Shown here: piece by piece, positions 1 to 9,363 of the stretch
How positions within the stretch are numbered: position 1 is the stretch's first letter
Layout of the letters: every line of letters starts with the position of its first letter
Assembly (NCBI GenBank): GCA_033297205.1
Contig: MU859109.1
Location: 62,001 to 126,000, forward strand
Reading direction: 5' to 3'
Source of the DNA: Pseudoneurospora amorphoporcata
Lineage: Eukaryota > Ascomycota > Sordariomycetes > Sordariales > Sordariaceae
Length of the DNA: 64,000 bases
Notes under the pieces: generated by a model
Databases searched by the model: none
Told to the model about the DNA's origin: nothing
What the model saw: only the letters and a program-made list of their open reading frames with translations
Translations under genes and position numbers: made by a program

Positions 1-229
1 GTAGTCGAAAAGAGCAGCTCTACCTTGAATATGGTGTTCCGTTTTTGGGGCTCACAACTCCTTAATAGACAACCCTTGTAGAATTCCTTCTCCCATTCAA
101 ATGAGCTGAACTGATGAGACCGAGTGGAAAAAGCACTGAATACGGGGGGAAAGACCTCTTTTTTGATATCCCCCAACTCTATGCTACTAACAACAACCAA
201 TTATTGCGTGATATCCCGTTGCGCCCCCT

Positions 230-1620
230 TCAGTCATCATCATCAGTACGGGGCCTCGTCTGTCTGGGACCGCCGGTACGTCCTCCCCGGTTACCGCCAC
301 GCTGCTGGGGCTCGTCAAGGCCGGCGTTGGCCAGCTTGCGCTCGAGCTCCTGCTGCTCACGCTCGCGCTGAGCCTCGACATCGGTCTGGGCCTTGCGCAC
401 GACGCCGACGAGCCTATCGACGACTGTCTTGAACTGGTCGACACGGGTGCCGAGCTCGCGCCACTGCTTCTCGCCGAAGACGCGGTAGGTGGTGCGGTGA
501 ACCAGGAAAACCTTCTGCTTCTGTGACAGGCGGCCCTCGACCAGCTTGGAGCGGATCACGTCAATGGTCCACATCTCGACGTCCTCGACGGGGATCTGGA
601 GGGCCTTGGCGATGCTGGCGTAGGGGATCTCGCGGTTCGGGGTGCTGGCGGCGAGCGACGCAAAGGTGAGCAGGCGCATTTTGCGCTGCAGCTTCTCGTG
701 GTCGAGCTTCTCGTTCTCGATCCATCCCTGGTGCTCGTCCCTGAAGTCATTGTAGTCCTCGAGGTCCTGCTCGGTGAAGATGTCGAGGAGCTGCGAGTAG
801 ACGGGGTGCGAGTCGCTCAGGGCATGGACCGAGGGGAGCGAGCGCAGGTCGTTGAAGTCGAAGCGGCTGGGCGATGAGATGGCCATGCGCAGGGCGCGGA
901 GGGAAAGCTTCTGGGCCTCATCGGAGGTGACCTCTTCCTGGTTGTCGCGGTCGAAGGTGGCAAGAGCCTTGAGGAGGTAGAAGTAGGACTCCCTGTTTGC
1001 GAAAGATAGGTTAGCATGAAGCCTTCAAGGTGCATATGGTTTAGTATGCATGCATGATGCAATGCAGGCTATACTCACTCCTGATCACCAGCGTCGTTGG
1101 CGGCATCGGAAACCTCGACGTAGAGCTTGCGCTGGCTCTCCGAGTCGGACTTCCACTCGTTGAGCCAGCCCTCAACGTTCTTTAACCTGGGCTTGAGGAG
1201 GTCGAACTGGCTGTTTTGCCTGATGAAGCGGACGATCTGCATAAAGACGTTGAAGCGCAGGGGGTTGGACTTGTCGAGGAGGTTGAAGATGGTGGTGAGC
1301 GCATTGGAGGCGAGGGTGAAGCCGTGGGTGGGAGAGCCGGTGATGGGCTTGAGAAGGTTGCCGCAGAGGAGGGGCAGGTACTTCTTGGGCTCCTCGGACT
1401 GGAGGACGAGGTGGATGAGGAGGTTGTAGGCGGGGGTGAAGTCCTTCTCGGGGGCGCCGTTGAGGATGTGGGAGGCCTTGACGATGGCGTCCAGAGCATC
1501 CTCGCGCTTGTCCTCCTCGAGGAGAGGCTGGACCTCCTCGCCGACCTGGACGAAGTCGGCCATCTCCTGCGCCAACTCGGCGAAGGTGCCGTCGACGAAG
1601 ATCAACTGGGGGGTAGCCAT
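230..1620 (-). CDS. Eukaryotic translation initiation factor 3 subunit M (eIF3m), PCI domain
   Basis: Non-catalytic subunit of the eIF3 complex, which helps recruit mRNA to the 40S ribosome in the cytosol. Model: complement(join(230..992,1079..1620)), 434 residues. The 86-nt intron has a GTGAGT donor, a GCTAAC branch site and a CAG acceptor, and joins a split Glu codon. The protein starts MATPQLIFVDGTF. Its N-terminal half is helical repeats, the PCI/winged-helix module lies at about residues 220-375 (it contains NREIPYASIAKALQIPVEDVEMW), and it ends in a charged coiled coil and an RGG/Asp-rich tail. Length and domain layout fit fungal eIF3m. The start is the first ATG in frame, in a leader rich in CA repeats. 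It diverges from prd-4. The family call rests on recognising the PCI winged-helix sequence; the related CSN7 is the main alternative and fits less well. Confidence 0.88.
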
Positions 1621-3383
1621 GTTGATCGATGTGTCTGTGTGTGTGGTTGTTGGACTGAGGAGTATCGAACTATTCCCAGTTGGTGGGGGGAACTCGGACG
1701 GCGGACGGAGTCAGGTCGAGAACGGAGACGGGGACACGACGACGGGAAAATATGGCCGGGGACAATCTGATAGTATGTCCTGGTGCTAATGTCGAACACT
1801 TCGGGGGGTGGCCGGAAACGATACTTACGGATATCCTGTAGACGTGGGAGGGGCCCCAAAGGAAGTTTTCTTGGTGGCAGGCTCCGCTCTTCTTTTTCTT
1901 TGCACAGTCCTGGGCCTCGACTCCCGTCGCTGTCTCGCTCACTGCACGCCAGAGACCCTCACCAATTCAGTTTCTCAAAGCAAAAAAATGCCCCGCATTC
2001 AATGCCAAGCCCATCCATTTTTGCCCTGTGCTGAGAAGGGTTGTTCTGTGTGCTCCAGCCAGTCACGTGTAGAAGCTGTGCTGACGGTCAGGGTTACTGC
2101 AGTAAGTCCCGTGTGTCATATATAACCCTGAGCAAGGTGGTTCCGTTTTGACAATGTCAAGCGCACGGTGACAAGCAAAGGAGGTGACATTGTCCCCAAA
2201 TCCGATCTTCATCTCACATTCCCATCCATCTTTTCCTAGGGCACGAAAACATCAACATCGAGAGACGCACCTTACCAACATTTGTATGGTTTCAACCTCG
2301 CCATGTCAACTCCATCTCGAGACTTTTGAAACATCTCGGATCGTATGCACCTGATGGTGGTTTTGTAGTTGACTTGCCGTGGGTGGTGGAGATATAAACC
2401 TAAAACCACGGGAATGACGACAATCCCTGACGGGAGTATCAAACGGGACCAAAACTATCGAACTCGCTACATGATCGAACCTTAACTTTCACCATTGTAT
2501 TTCATCAAGACAAAGTGGCGACTCTACACAGTTGCAAGAGTCAACTTTGTAAGCTCACCCAAAACACAAATAGAAGCGGGAAGCGGAAGAGGGGGTCACG
2601 GGCCATTTGAATTCGATATCCAGGAGCCAGGCAGACACTCAAAGTGTGGTGGTGACCCGGGCAACGGCCAAGTTTTCAGTCTGAGGATAATGTACCAGCT
2701 CCTTCCTTTCTCACCGACGTGGGAGTCTCACGAGGGACAAGTGACCCGCACGCCTGACAGCCCAGAACGATGGTGAAGAGTCACAACGAACCCACAATTA
2801 GGGAAAGAGTGATGACTTGCTGGGATGACCAGCCCTACCTATGCAATGCACATGGTGACATTCAGGGACTGAGGGTGTGCACAACGCCCGGTAAAGTGTA
2901 CAGCACAGTAAACAATGTCCGTGTAGCGCATTGCTAGAAAGTCGCATAGAGGCAGAGAGGTAGAGTCCATCAATCTTGACATGCCCGACTTAGACGCGCG
3001 ATAGAGTGGAGTCAATGAGCCCCCCAAAGCTCCCATGTCACTTCTTGGCTCGAGGCGCGGCGTGATTGTCCAAGCAGATGGGGCGGTCATCGAGGCTTGT
3101 ACACCGTGAATCCCTGACGCTGTATGGTCACTCTCTCTGGGGAGGCCAATAGCACTGCCCGCCGCCTATCCCATCAATGGCCTCTTGTACCTAGCATCAT
3201 TCAGTCATTTTCCCCAGGCACCGTCACCGTCACCACCATCCCAACTTTTTCCACTTTACACACAACACACCCGCGTGTCCTTCCGCTTAATCATTGCCAA
3301 TCCTCCTCTCGAATCGAATCCCCAGCTCCGGCGTTAACTGACCAACACACCACCCGACTCGCTGCCCTACAATCCCGGCAGCC
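1621..3383. other. Divergent intergenic region between eIF3m and prd-4
   Basis: Both genes are transcribed outward from this 1.76-kb interval, so it should hold both promoters and 5' leaders. The part next to eIF3m is G-rich on the plus strand (pyrimidine-rich in its leader). The last 200 bases before prd-4 are C/A-rich, as is common for Neurospora leaders. A six-codon upstream ORF (3177-3194) lies in the prd-4 leader if transcription starts before it. No coding pattern or RNA gene was recognised. Confidence 0.6.
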
Positions 3384-5697
3384 ATGGCTCCCCGAGCTGA
3401 AGGCAGCAGCACTCTTAAGAGAGCTCGCGTACGTCCGTCCACTTCCCCATGTGTCATGACTCTCGCGTCGTGCATCCTCTTGTTCGTCCATGGCGCATTG
3501 CGTCACCACCAAGCATGCTCCGTCGACTAATATGCACTCTGTTTCAGGGTTCTGCCGACGACAATGATTCCTTCAAGAAACCCCGTCGTTCCGAGCGCCT
3601 CTCCTCCCAGCGCATCCAAGACGCCGAACCCAAGCAGAAGACACCCGTCAACACCACCAGGCAGCTTCCCTCTCCAGTCACCCACGACACCGATGACTAC
3701 CCACAAGATGCCAAAGAGCCCACAGCTACCCCACCAGCTGGCCGCCCAATCCAGCTGTCGCAAGGCAACCCAGAGACCCAATACTCGCAGTCGCAAGTAC
3801 TCAACGACACACAAGCCTTCAGCCAGTTACCCGATATCGATAGGCCATTGTCAGACGACGTTGAGGATGAAGTCAAGGAGGGAGTTTGGGGTTACCTATT
3901 TCCTTTGGACCCTAGGCACGGCGGTCGTTGCGTCGTCCTGAGGAGGAGGGCCGCTTGCCCCCTTCCAGATACGGTCTCACAGGCGGTTGGCTCTAGGAGA
4001 GGCAAGCGCGGTCAGAAGGCCTTGATCGAGGAGGAGCATGCGTTGGACAAGACCAAGGTCAAAGGGCTTCCATCCGGCGGTTATCTGATCGGAAGGCACC
4101 CGGAATGCGGTTGGTTCACCTGTACAATCTCAGGGATACGTCACTGTACTAACGAAATATTAGACGTCCAAATAGAGGATCCCATCGTTTCGAACCGGCA
4201 CTGCATTATCTTTACCGAGAACAAGGGGAACGACACCGTCGCCATGTTGGAGGATCTGTCGAGCAACGGCACATTTGTCAACGACGCAATAGTGGGTCGC
4301 AATCGGCAGAGAGAGCTCCACGAGCTAGACGAGATCGCCATTCTCGACCAAGCCCGCTTCATCTTCCGATACCCCAAGAGTCGACACACCAGCGCATTCA
4401 AGCAGCAGTACACAATGCTTCAGAAGCTGGGCAAGGGTCATTTCGCCGAGGTATATTTGTGTGTGGAGAAGTCGACGGGTAGCCAGTATGCCGTCAAGGT
4501 GTTCTCCAGGACCCCTGGCGCTGAGGAGCGGTCCAAGAACGAAGGTCTTCAGCAGGAAATTGCCGTGCTGATGGGGGTTAGTCACCCCAACGTCTTGTGT
4601 CTCAAAGATACCTTCAGTGAGCCCAACGCCGTTTACCTAGTTCTTGAGCTGGCGCCAGGAGGTGAGCTCTTCAACTACATCGTTAAGAAGACCAAGCTCT
4701 CCGAAAACGAGGCCCGCAAGTTGTTTACCCAGCTTTTCCAGGGTGTCAAGTACTTGCATGACCGCAACATTGTCCACCGCGACATCAAACCCGAGAACAT
4801 TCTGCTAGTCGATGATGACCTGCATGTCAAGTTGGCTGATTTTGGTCTTGCCAAGATCATTGGCGAGGAATCCTTCACCACCACTCTATGTGGCACACCG
4901 AGCTATGTGGCGCCCGAAATCCTCACCGACACTCGCCACCGCAAGTACACCAAGGCCGTTGACATTTGGTCTCTCGGTGTAGTGCTCTACATCTGCTTGT
5001 GCGGCTTTCCGCCATTCTCGGATGAACTCACCTCCCCTGATTTCCCTTATTCTCTTTCGGATCAGATTAGGCAAGGCAGATTCGACTATCCGTCGCCTTA
5101 CTGGGACCCTGTGGATGACCTAGCTCGTAAGTTGTCTAGTCCTATGCCGGATACAGCTATACCAGTACTAACATTACCATAGTTGACCTGATTGACTCCA
5201 TGCTCGTCGTCGACCCCGAGAAGCGCTTCACCATCGACGAGTGCCTCTCTCACCCCTGGATGACGGACAAGAAACCTGGCGTCAACGATAGCACCAACGG
5301 CCTCGTTAACGGCATCGCCGGCCTCGATGTCACCAGGCGCGGCGTCCTCCGCGAGCGCACCCTCCTGAGCTCAATCAACACAGTCCAGATCGCGGATAAG
5401 ATCCCACTTGGCGAGAACAAGCCCGACCTGAAGATCTACAGGAAGAATCCCACGGTAGCGACTGATGGGCCCAGCCAGCACGAATTTGTCGGAGCACAAG
5501 CAGGACCCTCCCTTCAGAAGGAGACTAGGCCCGATGACAACAGAGACCCGAATGAGTTCATGAATATGGGCGGTAAGGGTGATGAGGTCCTCTTCGCGGA
5601 GGACCCGAAGAGTAATTACCCTAACGCCAGCGAGGACGCGAAGGATATTGTCGAGGCGGCGAAGACGAACGGCAAGGGTAAGGGTAAGAAGAAATAG
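3384..5697 (+). CDS. prd-4: Checkpoint kinase 2 (PRD-4): FHA domain plus Ser/Thr kinase
   Basis: Chk2/Rad53-family kinase. In Neurospora PRD-4 links DNA damage and translation stress to the circadian clock by phosphorylating FRQ. Model: join(3384..3428,3548..4109,4164..5126,5183..5697), 694 residues. Exon 1 codes for only 15 residues (MAPRAEGSSTLKRAR) and is easily missed. FHA domain about 190-275 (GRHPEC, SNRHC, LSSNGTFVN). Kinase about 285-540: glycine loop GKGHFAEV, Lys314, HRD with Asp409, DFG with Asp428, then TTLCGTPSYVAPE. An SQ/TQ-containing segment precedes the FHA (SQLP, TQYSQSQ). The tail is Lys/Gly-rich, like a nuclear localisation signal. Introns of 119, 54 and 56 nt have CTAAT/ACTAAC branch sites. 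Codon 493 is Ser (TCC, 5033-5035), the position I recall as mutated in the short-period prd-4 allele, which supports both identity and exon model. Confidence 0.93.
4110..4163 (+). other. prd-4: In-frame 54-nt intron inside the PRD-4 FHA domain
   Basis: Donor GTTGGT, branch TACTAAC, acceptor TTAG. Splicing joins HPEC to DVQIEDPIVSNRHC, the normal FHA loop. The intron is a multiple of three and has no in-frame stop, so an unspliced message would encode 18 extra residues (beginning with Gly-Trp-Phe) inside the phosphopeptide-binding domain. Automated callers could wrongly treat it as coding. Confidence 0.8.
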
Positions 5698-7508
5698 GAG
5701 AGTTCATGATCACTCCGTCTTTCTTACCTGACCTTCTTTCACCAACACTTAGCGATGAAAATATGGGCATTGGCATTTGGAACATTGCATTTGATTGTTT
5801 GAGTAATATAACAGGGATGTATTTGTGGGATAAGGAGGACATATTGCAATGATGGATGCTGGAGGTATGGCATGAATCTGATGTTTTATGGAAAAACAAA
5901 TATGCTTGGTATGTCAAAAGCTGGGACAGGACATGGGTATGTTGAAGCAAAGCATGCAAGTTAGCAAGCAAGTGGATTTGAACTGTCACATACCACTAGA
6001 GCTTTAATACTTGTTCTTTTTTCTGCTTCTTTTTCCGTCATCCCACTGGATGATTGTGGATCGGGATTTTATACCAAAAAAGCGGTGCTGCATGGACTTT
6101 GTAGTTCTCGAGGGTAATATTCAGTGGTGTGGTATATTAGTCACGTTATTGTGTTTGTGTGTGAAGCATCTTTGAGGTACCTACAATAGATAGCGTTCCG
6201 TCTTCCACTTCGATGATGGGTACTCACAGCAGGGCCTTGTAGGTAGATGACTTGAGAAGAAGGAAATGGGGAATTCTGCATCCAGAACAAATTCACATTC
6301 ATCACGTAACCGTGCCGTGAAATGTATGGAACTCAACGTAAATAAGGCCGTGATCTTTTACTCGAGTGTCCGTTGACCGGTTTAAGCGGACTCGGACGCG
6401 GATCACTTTTTGTTTTGTCATTGTTACCCCCTTTATTCCCCCTTTCTCTCCAGTCTCTTTCCGTGTTTCGAATTCAACCCCTTTTTCTCTGCCTTGAACA
6501 CTTGCCTCTCAAGACATGATAGTCCGTTATAGTGTCTATACCGTGAGTGTAAAAGTAATATTATCGATGTGGAAAGGGCGACCCAGGAAACATAAAAGAG
6601 TTTGAGGAGCACCTTCCGTAACTTTTGCTCATTGATCTACAGGCATGGAAACGGCCGAGTTGTGTGCTGGTAGACCAATTTTCTTTCCATATTTCACTTT
6701 TATCAATCTTCCGTTTCTCGTCCTTCTCCTTTTCGCTTCCAGTTCTTTGGCCTTTACCCGTTCATCTTCCTGTACTAGCCTCGCTCCTCCAACTGTTATC
6801 GACAACGGCAGTTGCATTCCCAACAGCATACTTTGCAGGTTCCTTCTCTTACCATCAAGCCTACCAACTCAGTAACAACATGGGGATCCCGTATCCCGGC
6901 AGACAAAGTAAACAAACATTGATGGGATATCATTTCACAGCCTCACACTTAGTAAATAGGTCCGTTTCTTGACGGATCAAAGTAGGGCTAGTGCAGAATA
7001 TTTGAAAATAACCTTTCCGACCTTCAAAATGTCTAGAGCTATCAACTCACCAACAGTCCGCTGCTGCTCATCCACCAACCCGCCAGCGGCGTTCACTTCA
7101 GTCTTGTAGAAAATCGGAGATTGGCGACCCACGAAATGTCAACGTTCATGATGAACCGCAAACGAAGAGACTGGATCGGCAACGGTCTGACCGCGTCAGA
7201 TCCAGTGGGCATCGTCTTGATGGTGTATTGCTGGCAAGGTGCTTGGAGTCGAAAGGGTGATTAAAAGGGGAGTGGCCCGGTGCTTTTGGCGGTGGTGCTT
7301 TTGGTAGTTCGGCATCAACATCAATCACATCGACATCCTCTATACTTCCCCTTTTCCAAGACAACAAGACACGGAAGTCAAGAGCACAAAGAAGAACCAA
7401 CCAAGCAGCAAAACAACGAGACTTAACCTACCTACCTACCTACCTTGGTATCCACCCAACATCCAGCCACCACCCCTAGCTAGACTCACAACAGCCGCAA
7501 TAAAAAAA
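5698..7508. other. Intergenic region downstream of prd-4
   Basis: The first several hundred bases are AT-richer and probably the prd-4 3' UTR and terminator. Around 6410-6500 there is a pyrimidine-rich stretch. From about 7330 the sequence is A/C-rich, with a run of ACCT units at about 7426-7446 just before the next start codon, like a 5' leader. No protein-coding pattern was found. Confidence 0.5.
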
Positions 7509-8184
7509 ATGGGCAACCTGGACTGGCCCATCTACGTCTGCGGAAAGGAGAAATTCCCCTCTGAACCCCAAAGGACACCCTGCGCACTGAACTGCGGGCA
7601 GTGGCAGATCGGCCGTTACGATTCTAACGAGTACTGCCGTGATGTCCACTGTGGGATTTGCATCCAGATGATGCAACAGCAGGGACGGATTGCCACGGCG
7701 CCGTGGACGGATCCCAATGTTTCGCAGCGTACGGACCCGCGGTACTCACAGTATTATGATGAGTATGGGTTGTTGTTCCTGCTGTGAGCGGTGGTGGTTG
7801 TGGTGGTGGTGGTGGACAGGTACCTGATCCGGGATACGGCAATAGCTACGGTGGCGGGATCCTTCGGCATATGATGGCGCTTACGGTGGGCAGACGGATT
7901 CGTATGGAGGTTACGGCGGTGGTGGTGGACAAGTTAATCCGTATGGTGGTTACGGCGGTGGTGGTGGTGGACAAGTTGTTGATCCGGGATATGGAGGTCA
8001 GAACCCAATACCTCCCCCTGTTCCTGCAGGCTTCGGCGGCGGCGGCGGCGGAGGCGAGAATCCCGACCCCAAGAACCCGTTCGCTGGAGGCGCGCCTCTG
8101 CCTGCGTTCTTGAGAGAGGATGAGGAAAAAAAGGGAAGCAAGAAGAGTAAGGGGAAGAAGTCCAGTCATCGGAAGCATAGGTGA
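7509..8184 (+). pseudogene. Small Cys-rich/Gly-rich protein gene, disrupted by two apparent 1-nt losses
   Basis: Not a family I recognise. The first part reads MGNLDWPIYVCGKEKF and continues with Cys at 11, 25, 29, 43, 48 and 51, then Trp near 66. This frame stops at 7785-7787. Immediately downstream a GGGGGQVPDPGYG repeat is open in a second frame (about 7769-7860), and YGGYGGGGGQV / VVDPGYGG repeats, PPPVPAGFGGG, PFAGG and a Lys-rich tail ending at 8182-8184 are open in a third. Each switch needs one extra base and falls at a GGG run (7767-7769, about 7859-7861). Either this copy is a pseudogene, or two homopolymer errors occurred, or unusual introns bridge the frames (no pair I tried is convincing). 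The N-terminal Cys pattern matches the convergent gene at 8743-9363. No signal peptide is visible. Confidence 0.55.
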
Positions 8185-8742
8185 GGTGGATATTGGGGCA
8201 ATGGATAGGGAGGGAGTGAAAGATGAGGGAGTGAAAGGAAAAAAGGGGGAAGTGGGTAGGAGGTACTAGGGTGGTGAACTAGAGGTCAAAGGTAAATGAG
8301 AGAATTCGTCGAAGGGGAACAGGGCGGAAAATGAGAAGGGAATGCTTGAAAAGAAGAGAATAAGGCAAAGAATAGAAAAAAGTATGGAAGATGAACGAAA
8401 TAGAGATGAGTGGCTACTACCTAATGTGTCGTCAACGGGGTTAACTTTGCTCAACTTCGTATCAACATCAGTTTCTTCTTCTCTCCTTTCCATGCGCCAG
8501 CGACACGAAGTCCACATGTACATATGCATGTGCATTTGAATTTGCATTTGAATTTGCATTGTTCTCCTGTACCGGAGCAAAAACGCAGTCAAGGCAACGT
8601 GTAATTACCTTACCTATACCTGCCTTTATTACCACACAGTCAGGTCGCACTTCAGGTTTTTCTCGTTCCAGACTCGCAAACTCCAAGCTAAACATCACAA
8701 ATAATGATCTCCGTCAGACCTGCTACTCACCCTCTCAGCGAC
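8185..8742. other. Convergent spacer between the Cys-rich pair
   Basis: The shared 3' region is purine-rich on the plus strand from 8185 to about 8410 (GGAG/GAAA runs). It then holds a short imperfect tandem of a TGCATTTGAATT unit at 8531-8560 preceded by a CATGTACATATGCATG palindromic stretch. No gene was recognised. Confidence 0.5.
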
Positions 8743-9363
8743 CTACCGGCGATATCTCACCACCATCGTTGTAGGCGGAGGCGGAGGGCATCCTTGGCCA
8801 CCGCCGCCATACGATGGGAAAGGTGGGAAGAACGGTTGAACAAAAAAGGGAGTCGGAGGTGCTGACATTGGACGCAACATTGGGTAGCCGTATACCTGGT
8901 AGGAGTCACCACCAGTATGAGCATGAGAGGGAAGGAAAGGCGGCATCATAGGCCCTGAGCCATAACCGCCATGAACCGGACAAGACGTCGATGGGCCCGA
9001 AAGCATCGGAGTAACGCCGTAAGCACCATACCCAGCATCACCACCACCACCGCCACCGCCACCGTAGCTCATACCCACCGAAGCTGGACCAGCACAAGCC
9101 GTGTCCGATCCATTACCACCGTAGGTACTAGCAGCATGAGCACCATAATTCCACTTCCAATCAGCAATTTTTACCTGGCCCTTATCGAACATCCTCCGTA
9201 TCGCCGTCGAGCAGCGAACGTTACCGCAGTCCGAGGGCAGCTCGTAGTAGCCGGAACCCCAGGAGTATTCGGGGCATTGGTACCCGCAGGACTCGGTGCG
9301 GGTGGATTGGGCGAAGATTTGTTCGTGGGCGCAGGAGTAGACTGGCCAAAGTTTGCGGCACAT
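8743..9363 (-). CDS. Uncharacterised Cys-rich N-terminus / Gly-rich C-terminus protein
   Basis: Single open frame of 206 residues beginning MCRKLWPVYSCAHEQIF. The start is the first ATG, in a CCAACCAAC-rich leader. The N-terminal ~70 residues carry Cys at 2, 11, 26, 30, 46 and 51. Five of these (C11-x14-C-x3-C-x15-C-x4-C) line up with the broken neighbour at 7509, as do WP-[VI]-Y, the following Glu, an Arg-Thr pair, a Met-x3-Gly-x-[VI] motif and a Trp, so the two look like paralogues. The rest is low complexity: poly-Gly with Gly-Tyr repeats, then Pro-rich with PPPPP, and a short basic end. No signal peptide or membrane segment is visible. The spaced cysteines suggest metal binding or disulphides, but that is inference and no function can be given. 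Confidence 0.65.
   Translation of the reverse strand: MCRKLWPVYSCAHEQIFAQSTRTESCGYQCPEYSWGSGYYELPSDCGNVRCSTAIRRMFDKGQVKIADWKWNYGAHAASTYGGNGSDTACAGPASVGMSYGGGGGGGGDAGYGAYGVTPMLSGPSTSCPVHGGYGSGPMMPPFLPSHAHTGGDSYQVYGYPMLRPMSAPPTPFFVQPFFPPFPSYGGGGQGCPPPPPTTMVVRYRR

Noticed and set aside
1216..1770. 184-codon plus-strand frame
   Set aside because: Antisense to eIF3m with Glu/Gly/Leu-rich composition; a shadow of the true coding strand.
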